A DNA stretch of 64,000 bases from Doris montereyensis. Lineage: Eukaryota > Mollusca > Gastropoda > Nudibranchia > Dorididae. Location of the stretch: assembly GCA_037039925.1 (NCBI GenBank), contig JAXRKP010000449.1, positions 157,501 through 221,500 on the forward strand. The letters are read 5' to 3'. Position 1 is the first letter of the stretch. Each line of letters opens with the position of its first letter. A program made the translations under genes and the position numbers. Of this stretch, positions 24,376 through 37,379 are shown piece by piece. Below the pieces are notes generated by a model. The model was given only the letters and a program-made list of their open reading frames with translations, was not told the DNA's origin and ran no database searches.

Positions 24376-24599
24376 CCTCTCTTACTATATTGGCACCATA
24401 TCATTTATCTAATAGTTTTTGTAGTGATTCTATTTACACCGTTCTTCTATTTCAAACAATTCACAACTAAATCACTAGATGGTATAATTGCATTAGTTGA
24501 ATTCCATTCTTCTGAATTATTTAATATTGATCAAATAATCCGTTCCAAAAGAGAATTGTTTGACTTGCTGCCTTCATTTCATTCAGTCTTTTTTTAAAT

Positions 24600-25292
24600 T
24601 TCATTATTGTATGTTTTTCATTCATTTAAAATGTGTTGTTCTAGAGTTTGTGTTATTTTTAATCTTTTAATATTTCTTTACCTAAGTCATTATCTATTAC
24701 TTTAATGGAGGTTTCATCATTATCTCTCATTCCAAATTTATGCACATTGATTTTTAATTATTATTTTTCACGTAAATGAAATCTAATTGTGATTTTTCTC
24801 CTCTTCGATCTAATGGATTATCATTTTGATCAGTTATTTTAATATAAAAATCTCTAATTGAATTTGTTGAGAGAGGTAAGTAAATAGGATTTGTTGGCTT
24901 TTGAATAATTTTATATCCTGGTGATACTTTTGAAAGAATGAATAAATAACAGAATCTTTAGATCCGTTTACAATCGAACCATTTACAACATTGGTGTGAA
25001 TGAAAATACTATTTATAGCTAATATATTAACAATGTTTTCAGATTCAACTATTCCACTTTCATTCGTTTTCCGTAAAACCTAGAATCGTTTTTAATGAAT
25101 TTATCTTTGGAAATTTAATTTTATATCCTGACCTAATATCTAAGATAGATTTAAATGTATTTAAGTTTGCTATTAACTCGAATTCATCTTCATCTCCATT
25201 TGTCTTTAACTACCTTTGTATTTCTTTATTAAGACCTTGAAACTCATATGTACCAGTTGATATTTTTATTTTTTTAGTTTTACCTCTTCCAT
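24600..25292 (-). pseudogene. capsid- or penton-like Maverick protein, copy 2, frameshifted
   Basis: Starts ATG at 25292 (MEEVKLKK then a stop by frameshift). Pieces in other frames: FELIANLNTFKSILDIRSGY (about 25180-25120), INSLKTILGF, AINSIFIHTNVVNGSIVNGS (about 25030-24970), and a tail near 24740. The same LGF...NSI...VNG..IY layout as the gene at 24375-23980, so the two are paralogues. First gene of the leftward block, about 190 bases inside the right inverted repeat. Confidence 0.45.
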
Positions 25293-25482
25293 GTTAACAT
25301 ATTATTATAATTAAAGATATAAGGAAAAGAATAATATGTTTCTAAGTCAACTGGAGCCATTTCATATTGTTTATCAGGATCTAATTTTAAAGTTGGATTG
25401 AAAGTGGTTGTAAATTTAGACTTATTGTTACTTACAATTATCTGTTGATGTTCTTTTTCAGGATGTATTCTTTACTACAGGG

Positions 25483-25513
25483 CTGTCCTAGACTAGTACA
25501 AACCATATACTAC
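25483..25513 (-). repeat. right terminal inverted repeat of the Maverick-like element
   Basis: Exact reverse complement of 15756-15786; begins CTGTCCTAGACTAGTACAAA and ends CATATACTAC. Outside it satellite sequence resumes as GCATATTATAGAGTC. Confidence 0.93.
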
Positions 25514-28500
25514 GCATATTATAGAGTCAAAGCATACACACCGAGACAAAACAAGATCGATATTATAGAGTCAAAACATACACACCAAGTCAAACAAGAC
25601 ATACATATTATCGAGTCCAAACATAAACACCGAGCCAAAACAAGACATACATATTATCGAGTTCAAACATACACACCAAGCAAAAACAAGACATACATAT
25701 TATCGAGTCAAAGACACCAAGCCAAAACAAAACATAAATATTATCGAGTCAAAACATACACAAGAAGCCAAAACAAGACATACCTATTATTGAGTCAAAG
25801 CATACACACCAAGCCAAAACAAGACATACATATTATCGAGTCCAAACATACACACCAAGCTAAAAGAAAGACATACATATTATCGAGTTAAAACATACAC
25901 ACAAAGCCAAAACAAGACATACATAATATCGAGTCAAAACATACACACCAAGCCAAAACAGGACATACATATTATCGAGTCAAAGCATACACACCAAACC
26001 AAACAAGACATTTATATTATCGAGTTAAAGCATACACACCAAGCCAAAATCAAGACATACATATTATCGAGTCCAAACATACACACCAAGCTAAAAGAAA
26101 GCCATACTTATTACATACATATTATCGAGTCAAAACATACACACAAAGCCAAAACAAGACATACATAATATCGAGTCAAAACATACACACCAAGCCATTA
26201 TGAGTCAAAACATACACACCCAGCCAAAACAAGACATACAAATTATCCAGTCAAAGTATACACACTAAGCCAAAATAATACATACATATTATCGAGTCAA
26301 AACATACACATCAAGCCAAAACAATACATACATATTATCGAGTCAAAGCATACACACCAAGCAAAAACAAGACATATATATTATCCAGTGAAAAGCATAC
26401 ACACCAAGCCAAAACAAGATATATATATTATAGAGTCCAAAACATACATACCAAGTCAAAACAAGACATACATATTATCGAGTCGAAACATACACACCAA
26501 GCCAAAACAAGACATACATATTATCGAGTCCAAACATATACACCAAGCTAAAAAGAAAGACATATTTATTATCGAGTCAAAACATACACACAAAACCAAA
26601 ACAAGACATACATAATATCGAGTCAAAACTTACACACCAAGCCATTATGAGTCAAAACATACACACCCAGCCAAAACAAGACATACAAATTATCCAGTCA
26701 AAGTATACACACCAAGCCAAAAGAAACTATGTATATTATCGAGTCAAAGCATACACACCAAGCCAAAACAAGACATATATATTATAGAGTCCAAACATAC
26801 ACACCAAGCCAAAACAAAACATACATATTATCGAGTCAAAACATACACACCAAGCCAAAAGAAAATATGTATATTATCGAGTCAAAACATACACACTAAG
26901 ACAAAGCAAGATACATATGATCCAGTTAAAACATAAACACCAAAGCCAAAACAAGACATACATATTATCGAGTCCAAGCATACGAACCAAGCCAAAACGT
27001 GACACACATATTTTCGAGTCCAAACATACACACCAAGCCAAACAAGACATACATATTATCGAGTCAAAACGTACACACCAAGCCAAAACAAGACATACAT
27101 ATTATCGAGTCAAAACATACACACCAAGCCAAAAGAAACTATGTATATTATCGAGTCAAAACATACAGACCAAAATAAAACAAGATGCATATTATCGAGT
27201 CAAAACATACACACCTAGCCAAAACAAGACATACATATTATCGAGTCTAAGCATACGAACCAAGCCAAAACAATACATACATATTATCGAGTCAAACCAT
27301 ACACACTAAGCTTAAAAGAAACTATGTATATTATCGAGTCAAAGCATACACACCAAGACAAAACAAGATACATATTATCGAGTCAAAACATACACACCAA
27401 GCCAAAATAAGACATACATATTATCGAGTCCAAACATAAACACCGAGCCAAACAAGACATACATATTATCGAGTTCAAACATACACACCAAGCAAAAACA
27501 AGACATACATATTATCGAGTCAAAGACACCAAGCCAAAACAAAACATAAATATTATCGAGTCAAAACATACACAGGAAGCCAAAACAAGACATACATATT
27601 ATCGAGTCAAAGCATACACACCAAGCCAAAACAAGACATACATATTATCGAGTCAAAACATACACACCAAACCAAACAAAACATACATATTATCGAGTCC
27701 AAACATACACACCAAGCTAAAAGAAAGACATACATATCATCGAGTCAAAACATACACACCAAGCCAAAACAGGACATACATATTATCGAGTCAAAGCATA
27801 CACACTAAGCCAAAACAAGACATACATATTATCGAGTCAAAGCATACACACCAAGCCAAAATCAAGACATACATATTATCGAGTCCAAACATACACACTA
27901 AGCTAAAAGAAAGACATACTTATTATCGAGTCAAAACATACACACAAAGCCAAAACAAGACATACATAATATCGAGTCCAAACATACACACCAAGCCATT
28001 ATGAGTCAAACATTACACACCCAGCCAAAACAAGACATACAAATTATCTAGTCAAAGTATACACACCAAGCCAAAATAAGACATACATATTATCGAGTCG
28101 AAACATACACATCAAGCCAAACAAGACATACATATTATCGAGTCAAAGCATACACACCAAGCAAAAACAAGACATACATATTATCGAGTCAAAGCATACA
28201 CACCAACCCAAAACAAGACATATATATTATAGAGTCCAAACATACACACCAAGCCAAAACAAGACATACATATTGTCGAGTCGAAACATACACACCAAGC
28301 CAAAACAAGACATACATATTATCGAGAGTCAAAACATACACACCAAGCTAAAACCAGACATACATATTATCGAGTCAAAACATACACACTAAGACAAAAC
28401 AAGATACATATGATCCAGTTAAAACATAAACACCAAAGCCAAAACAAGACATACATATTATCGAGTCCAAGCATACGAACCAAGCCAAAACGTGACATAC

Positions 28501-30190
28501 ATATTTTCTAGTAAAACATACACACCAATATTATAGGTCAAAACATACACACCAAGCCAAAAACAAGACATACATATTATCGAGTCCAAACATACACACC
28601 AAACCAAAGCAAGACATACATATTATCGAGTCAAAACATACACACCAAGCCAAAACAAGACATACATATTATCGAGTCAAAACATACACACCAAGCCAAA
28701 AAAGAAACTATGTATATTGCCGAGTCAAAACATACAGACCAAAATAAAACAAGATACATATTATCGAGAGTCAAAACAGTGAAAACATACAGTCCAAAAA
28801 TACACACCTAGCCAAAACAAGACATACATATTATCGAGTCTAAGCATACGAACCAAGCCAAACAATACATACATATTATCGAGTCAAACCATACACACCA
28901 AGCCAAAAGAAGACATACATATTATCGAGTCAAAACATACACACCAAGCCAAAAGAAGACATACATATTATCGAGTCAAAACATACACACCAAGGCAAAA
29001 CAAGACATATATATTACCGAGTCCAAACATACACACCAAGCAAAAACAAGACATACATATTATGAAGTCAAAACATACACAGAAAGCCAACACAAAATAT
29101 ATGTATTATCGAATCAAAATATAGACACCAAGACAAAACCAGATACATATTATCGAGTCAAAACATACACACTAAGCCAAACAAAATATGTATATTACCG
29201 AGTCAAAACATACACACCAAGAGAAAACAAGATACATATTATCGAGTCAAAACATACACAACAAGCCAAAAACAAGACATACATTTTATCGAGTCTAAGC
29301 ATACACACAAAACCAAAACAAGACATACATATTATCGACTCAAAACATACACACCAAGCAAAAAGAAGACATACATATTATCGAGTCAAAGCATACACAC
29401 CAAGCAAAAACAAGATACATATTATTCAGCCTAAAGCATACACACCAAGAGAAAACAAGATACATATTATCGAGTCAAAACATACACACCAAACCAAAAC
29501 TAGACATACATATTATCGAGTCTAAGGATACACACCAAGCCAAAACTAGACATACATATTATCGAGTCTAAGGATACACACCAAGCCAAATCAAGACATG
29601 CATATTATCGAGTCAAAACAAACACACCAAGCCAAAACAATATATATATATATATATTATCGAGTCAAAACATATACACCAAGACAAAACTAGATACATA
29701 TTATCGTGTCAAAACATACACACCAAGCCAAAACAAGACATACATATTATCGAGTCAAAACATACACACCAAGCCAAAACAAGACATACATATTATCGAG
29801 TCAAAACATATACACCAAGACAAAACAAGATACATATTATCGAGTCAAAACATACACACCAAGCCAAAACAAGACATACATATTATCGAGTCAAACATAC
29901 ACAAGAAGCCAAAACAAGACATACATATTATCGAGTCAAAACATACACACCAAGCTACAAAAACATACATATTATCGAGTCAAAACATACACACCAAGCC
30001 AAAACAAGACATACATATTATCGAGTCAAAGCAAACACACCAAGCCAAAACAAGACATACATATTATCGAGTCAAAACATACACACCAAGCCAAAACAAG
30101 ACATACATATTATCGAGTCAAAACATACACACCAAGGCAAAACAAGACATACATATTATAGCAAAACATACACACCAAGGCAAAACAAGA
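25514..30190. repeat. 46-bp minisatellite, right block (about 100 copies)
   Basis: Same unit as 10580-15755. Higher-order duplication is visible: the truncated-unit marker GTCAAAGACACCAAGCC occurs at about 25708 and 27519, offset about 1.81 kb, with matching neighbours. The junction CCAAGCCATTATGAGTC appears near 26193, 26639 and 27989. The phrase CAAGCATACGAACCAAGCC recurs at about 26975 and 28470. The last unit ends near 30190 against polymerase-like sequence. Open frames in it are artefacts. Confidence 0.97.
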
Positions 30191-31998
30191 AGGCCAGGCT
30201 TTGATTCTGAAATTATAATCGAAAGTGTCCATATGTCAAAACTTTCTATAAAAAGAGGCAACAGCTTATTGAATGTAACTCTTAATAAGCCTTTCACTGA
30301 AAAAGAAACTGCAGATATATGATAAAACAAAAGAACAGAAAATTCATTTAAGATGTGAAAACAAGTTTATTAAAATGGGGTTTAGATGATAAACTTCCAA
30401 AGAATATTCAAAAAATTAATTTCAATATTAAGGGAATAAATAAAGACCACTATTTAGAAAGACAAAACGAATGGGTTCCAAATCTAAATAATGATGATCT
30501 TTGTTTAGCCGATTGCGTGTCTTTATATAATTTAATGATGAGAGATCTGACTGGACAGAAAATGCATTGTAATTTGACATCATCTTCATTTAAATCATGG
30601 ATGAAGAAAATGAATGAGAAAGAAGAACAAATAGATAACATTCCGATAAGTTAACTAAATCATTATTTTGTTAGAAAAAGTGTTAAAGAAGGAAGGGTTG
30701 CTGTTAACATTCAGAAGTTTGATGCAATTGAAGAAGTGGAAAGATACTAGCTAAATATTTAGGCAAACCAAATCAATTAGAAACATTATTTGAGTTAATT
30801 GATAAGTATAATAAACTTGATAACAATTCTCATACTTTTAAAAATATAACAGAAGAAATAAAAAAACATTAAAGAAGTAGAAATGATGACTGCATTAGAC
30901 ATTAACTCATAACATCCATCTGCATTGGCGGATCAAAATTCAGTATTTCCTACAGTAGAAACGGCGAGATTATTTAATAGAAAAACATAAGAAAACAAAT
31001 TTCTTAATTAATTTAACAATCAACGGTTTAGACCAAAACTGGTATATTTAAAGTATTATATATATATCCAGATAAAATGTTTTTATCCCAATTTTCTGTA
31101 AGGATAAAGTAAATAAGACAGAGGTTTTGAGAAGTAGAACAGGAAGATGTTGTGATACTCTAACATTGTTTGATATTCAAGAAATTGTTAGAGGGGGAGG
31201 AAAATAATTAATATATTCGATGGATTAGTTTATGAAGAAACTTCGCAATTATACGAGCGAGTTGTACGATCTTAAGAAGAAATTCAAAGAGGAGAAATAT
31301 AAGGTTGGTTATGCATTGGTAAAGTTATTATCAAATTCCCTATATGGGAAAATGATTCATAAGGATATATTATCAAAAAGTCATTTATGGAAGGAAGAAG
31401 CATTAAGAAAAAAACTATACTGATGATATAAAATATGGAAAAATAAAACACAATGAAATTTTACATTGAAGAGCATAATGGAGATAAATTTCCAAAACAA
31501 TTAATGCCTTTGCATTTATGAAACTATTCTGTCTCAATCTAAAAGATTAATGAATGATGTTATTCTATAGATTGATGGGTTTAAAGAGCCACATATTTAT
31601 TACACTGATTGTGATAGTGTTTATGTTAAAGAAAATGTTAAAATATTTTTTTAAAAGACGTTTTTTAGATGATGTGAAATAAGGTAAACTATCCAATGAT
31701 TTAGATAACGGTGAAAGAATATTCTATGGGTTGTTTTTAGCACCCAAAGTTAAGATAGTCTATGGCATTGATAATAAAGGGGTATTATAATAGAACAAAC
31801 ATTTAAAGGTTTTCAGTAGGATTTCATTAAAATGTTTAACAAGGAAGAGATTGAAACTAAAATGAGTAAACCATGAGAAAATGAATTTGATAAAGGTGTA
31901 TTCATTCCAGTTGACAATGATAAACAAATAAAAAAGTTATCTGCTAACATTAAATACAGCCAAGAAGCAAAATACTCAATATTGGATATATAATGTTC
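30191..31998 (+). pseudogene. DNA polymerase B catalytic fragment (Maverick type), broken
   Basis: Rightward, AT-rich, in many frames. 30484-30535 reads LNNDDLCLADCVSLYNLM (exonuclease III-like D). HYFVRKSVKEGRVAV follows near 30661-30710. Motif A is DINS-stop-HPSA at 30898-30927, with an in-frame stop in the motif. Motif B is KLLSNSLYGK at 31322-31351 (K..NS.YG). Motif C is YTDCDSVYV at 31601-31627 (the catalytic D.D). A later APKVKIVYGIDNK and DKGVFIPVDN follow, with the end near 31990. Order and spacing are those of protein-primed family B polymerases of Mavericks. The N-terminal part is missing: the frame abuts the minisatellite at 30190. At least eight frameshifts or stops; not functional. 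It lies outside the inverted repeats at 15756/25513. Confidence 0.75.
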
Positions 31999-31999
31999 C

Positions 32000-32600
32000 T
32001 ACTTCACACATACCAAGGGTATCATTGAGATGGAATAGTTATTTTGTCGCTCGAATGTTTGGTCGCCATGGTAACAGCGGCCATATTGGATTTTTTACAT
32101 TTTTCAAATCGTTTAAAATCAAAATATGACAAAGGAAAGTCAACCAAATTTGAGACACATGTAGTAAAGAGGACTGTCTTGGTTATTTTAGATCAGATCT
32201 TTTTATATTTGATCTCCTTACTGAGAAAAATATATTGAAAAAAATCAACTTTCAAAATCCCCAAAACACCAACTGTTTACACTAAATCATCAATAACATC
32301 AATCATTTCCCAAAAAGCCTCTTATCAAAACTAGGCACACATGTAAAGAAGTTATACACCAAATTTGGTTCAAATCTAAGCGTAAGTTTTTGACTTTTAG
32401 CGAAATGTATACCAAAAAAACATGTTTTGAGAAAAACGCAATTTTGTATTTCCGCAACAGAAAAACTCAAAATTTTATTGCACAATGTCTATATTTATGC
32501 ATGTTATGGATACTATCCTATAAGGAGTATATTTTCCATATATTAGGGTAATCCATTCACAAAATAATTACATTCTGAGGAGGAAAAGTCATGAGAATGA
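32000..32600. other. flank between polymerase fragment and Mutator-like gene
   Basis: No gene recognised. AT-rich, with the X-box-like motif near its left end. Probably the 3' flank of the Mutator-like element that begins at 32606 on the minus strand. Confidence 0.45.
32062..32090 (+). promoter_or_regulatory. X-box (RFX-like) palindrome next to YY1-like motif, second copy
   Basis: GTCGCCATGGTAAC (one base from the palindromic X-box) followed by AGCGGCCATATTGG. Same order as at 9039-9065, and about the same distance past a Mutator-like gene. Confidence 0.45.
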
Positions 32601-32605
32601 AGTAT

Positions 32606-35080
32606 TCAACAGCGTAGAAGATCATCATTTGTCAAACGTTGGTAAACGGGCGTGTGGATACGGAGCTTATACTGACCAGGAAATATGCCCTGTGCGATGG
32701 CTTTCTTGTAGAAGCACCAGGAATCGATGCCAGGTGGGCAGTACCGATGCTGAGGGTTGTCGTCCGGGGAGTAGCCATGGTACAAGCTGGCAAAAATTGC
32801 TTTCTTTATGTCCTGAATGTTGCCATGCCCACAAATAGCTCTGACATAATACTTACATAGCTTGTCTATGTCATTGTCGGTAAGGCTTCCGTGTTTCCTT
32901 CCACCGAGTGTTGTACCTTTGAATAACAATAAGCATAAGATAAATATTGAGCATACACGCTATAAACCGACTCTTCAGAAAAAAACATTGTTTACATAAT
33001 TAAACTGTTTTATATGAAAACATTTCGAAACAGGCCTGACGAGACAAAATTGAATATCAGTCAGTACAGAAAATGCGAATGTGGACAAATCAACTACGTT
33101 AGAAACAGAATCGTTCAGTACACAAAAAAAAAACAACCAAAAAAACCCCAAATGGTTTGAGGCTGATTATGTGCAGCTTATGTTTGTCAAATAATTCAGG
33201 TGGTTGTCATTGTGTAATTGAAAATTTACAGTTAGCGTTTTGAGAAAGAGTTACATTTTTTTTTCTTTTGTAGAAAATAGGAAGTGGGGTTATGAAGCCC
33301 ATGGATTCATTCTGTTTGTGCATAAGGAAATAAATTTACAAACCCTTCTTAGAGCAGTCCTGAACTAAATTCCGCAAGGCCGTACCGAGTCGCTTTGAAA
33401 CACTCTTCTTTGACAATAGCCACATCTGGTCCATATGGCTCAGCCCTGCAGACTCTGTCGAAGACTTTTGAGTCACTGTCTCCAACAAATGTCGAAGCGT
33501 AGCTGATGCAGTTCCACCGATCTTCGCCACAGGGTTTCTGCCGCTACAGTTTCCATCATGCCCGATGTACCTAAAGATGACATATAAACAAAGGGAATAA
33601 GAAGGACATCAAATTGCAACTATAAAATTAAAATAAAATGATATCATGCATTGTTGTTGTGACTGCCTAATCTCATCGAATTAGGAAACATGCTTACAAC
33701 AAATTAGTCTATGATATCGATGCCATGAATTATCAATAATGTAAAAATAATTTGTTTACTCTTCTTATTATGTGACAACAGTAAATTGGTTCCATTTCTT
33801 TGATATAATATAAGTCTAGTTTTACCCCCAACCGTGAGCTTTGACTTTCTAAATATAATGATAACTGTACGGAAAGAAAAAAATAGACGACGATGATAAT
33901 GACAAAAACAATAATCCTTATAATGTAATGATCAAATAAATCAAACAATTATAATAACAGTGCATCCCTCAAGAGCCATAAATCTTCCTGTGTCGATTTC
34001 AATTGATCGGCTAGAAAAAGTAATTTGTAAGAAGAAATTATCATTTGTAATGACAAAAACAACCAACTCACCTGTGTAGTTGATGTTACAGCCTTCCTCT
34101 TGGTGTTCTCTAAGCCATGCGGCGTACAGATGAGGATTGTTCCTTGCCACTTTCCAGTTGACGCACATGTTTGACAGAAGGCACTAAAGATGTGAGCATT
34201 AACTATGAGACCAGTGAGGCTGTCGATGGCACATCAATTCCAATAAGAGACAAATGGCTCCTCGTCATCCATGTTCCACCAAAACTAACGGTGATGTCTA
34301 GTGGTTCAGTGCTGTCGATGCTGATATCCAGCTGTCGTTGATGTTCTTTTTTCACCACTGCTACTGCCTTACTAAACATCTGTTGTGACACTTCTACATT
34401 GAGATGTCTTTGGCGCGCTTGGTGGGTCTTCTTGTGGGGTGATGGCATAGAGTGTCTCACAGAAATTAGAAAGTTTGTGGGATCCCTCTCGCTCTTGAGG
34501 CAGGCTACAACTTCTATGTTAATATTGACCAGCTTAGTGTGCTTTGACACTGACATGTCGACACCTGATGTATATGTGGAGGCCACGATGTAATCACAGT
34601 TGCGGCTGAAGGCCTCAAGGCACACGGCGAATCCTTTGGGCTTTGACATGGCACTTCCTTTAGATCTGCAACCAATCTGAGGGCACTAAAAAAATGACAC
34701 AAACGATGTCAGCATGTTGAGCTCACAAATAGTCTTGATGAGGCCACCGTTTGAATCCATGGTCATGTTCGTCATGCTGTGCATTGACCATGGCAAGCTT
34801 CTTCTCAAACCTGGTCTCAGAACAATGAACTGGTGAAGGAAGAGCAAATGGCAGTTCGCTGATCCGAGGACGAAGAACTAAAGCTAGATCTAGATTTCCT
34901 AAGCTCCAAAGCTGGAGCATGGTGAGGAGCCACCACGCGTTCCAGAACTAGTGGAAGATTCCAATTCCAAGTTAGATTCAGTTGCTTCCTGAGACGGACT
35001 ATCTCCTGAATCCTCGATCCAACGTTGTTTGCTGGCTTTAACAGATTATTGCTTCGAGCTTTTCGTGAAAGTCGAGGCAT
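32606..35080 (-). pseudogene. Mutator-like transposase gene with introns (right copy)
   Basis: Minus strand. N-terminal start at 35080 (MPRLSRKARSNNLLK). A long coding block at 34649-34203 has FAVCLEAFSRNCDYIVAS, EVSQQMFSKAVAVVKK and DITVSFGGTWMTRSHLS (the D-x-S..W motif of this family). 34168-34072 has LREHQEEGCNINYTG followed by a GTGAGT donor. 33600-33340 carries STFVGDSDSKVFDRV (core DSDS motif) and, one frame over, KRLGTALRNLVQDCSKKG, then a GT donor. After a 0.4-kb intron, 32918-32606 has TLGGRKHGSLTDNDIDKL, HRYCPPGIDSWCFYKKA and YQRLTNDDLLRC. The TQN.NES C-terminal block is not found, so the 3' end is lost or in a further exon. Frameshifts at about 34190 and 33440 break it. Different sequence subfamily from 9523-10575. 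Confidence 0.75.
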
Positions 35081-35450
35081 TGTAAGCAAATTCGTAAAAA
35101 ATAACAAGAATATAGAACAAACCTGAAGAATAAATCGCAATCAATCGTAAAACACGTTTGCACTAGGCAGAGCAATCAAAACGAAAGCAAGAAGTTTGTT
35201 TATAAACAATAGTACGAAGGAGCCACAGTGGAGGAAGTCAAAGGCGAAATATGACAATAAGTGACAACTCCACTAATAAAGACAGAACAAACACGTGACG
35301 TTTCGGGTATAACCCTCGTCAGACAACAAACGAGAAATATTTAGAATCTAGATCTAAGTAATACCTCCGGCATCACACAATGTGATGTCAGAAGAAAAAC
35401 ATAAAGGAGAAAGAAAGAAAGAAAAAGACAGTGATGTTAAGAAACGTAGC
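35081..35450. other. upstream flank of the Mutator-like gene
   Basis: No gene seen. May hold the promoter of the minus-strand gene starting at 35080. Confidence 0.35.
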
Positions 35451-36709
<1,259 letters not shown>

Positions 36710-37379
36710 GGAACGCCTGCGCATACGCCGACACCATTTCAGCCGCAATATCCATGCAGTACGCATGCGCGATGACATTACCTTGACCGAGAGAGTTCAG
36801 ACGTCGGGTCAAATTGTATAACAGCTGATGTCATCTGAAATTCTTCTTTTAGGTATGGAAAGTTTCATGGACAGGGCTGATGGTGTTGTAGCATCGATAC
36901 CAAATCTACTATATATAAAAGGGAGAGGAATTTCCTTTACATCGATACTATACACGACAGCCATTTACTCCAGTTTCATTTTCAAAATTAGGACCAATAA
37001 TGAGCAAATTCATCATATTTTTTATAAAATGTGTAAATTTTTGGTCTAGGACAGCATGTTTTGAGGGCTAAAAACCTCATTTATATATAGTTTTCATGTT
37101 TTGTACTATTACAGATGGGTTCTAGAAGAGTCATAGCATATAATTGCCTTCAAGAGACACACTAACCTTCAGGATATCCTTGCGCACAGTCGCCTCTCTA
37201 CTGACCCCTCGCCGTCGGGATGAAAATGATAAAATCTCAAATTCGATACTGTTGACCCAATCTTCGAAATTCAGCTGCCGTTGCCGCCCTCCCCCCCCCC
37301 CCCCCCACCCCCACCCCTTTAAAGAGCAAATACTTATAACTAATACTCTAATAAAGATTAAAATAACTTTAACCTTTGA
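36710..37379. other. intergenic, no gene recognised
   Basis: Contains ACGCATGCGCGA near 36760, a near match to the NRF-1 palindrome, and a poly-C run at about 37290-37309. No supported coding region. Confidence 0.4.

Larger units (their letters stand above)
15756..25513 (+). mobile_element. Maverick/Polinton-like element, 9.76 kb, decayed, inserted in the minisatellite
   Basis: Bounded by perfect 31-bp inverted repeats (15756-15786 and 25483-25513). The same 46-bp satellite lies on both outer sides, and the flank reads ACATATTA on the left and GCATATTA on the right (7 of 8 identical), consistent with a target duplication. Composition drops to roughly one-quarter G+C inside. Broken genes of Maverick type are seen: ATPase-like (two), DNA polymerase B N-terminal part, integrase C-terminal part, zinc-binding proteins, a small membrane protein and several virion-protein-like genes. 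Rightward genes sit in the left and middle part and leftward genes in the right 3.7 kb. The size is below the 15-20 kb usual for Mavericks and much of the polymerase and integrase is missing, so this is an internally deleted copy. Animal adintovirus-like viruses share this gene set. Confidence 0.8.

Noticed and set aside
25445..30330. Further HTHQAK / CMSCFGLV open frames
   Set aside because: Same satellite, right block.
34399..34593. Plus-strand frames across the Mutator-like gene
   Set aside because: Shadows of the minus-strand transposase, whose family motifs are clear.
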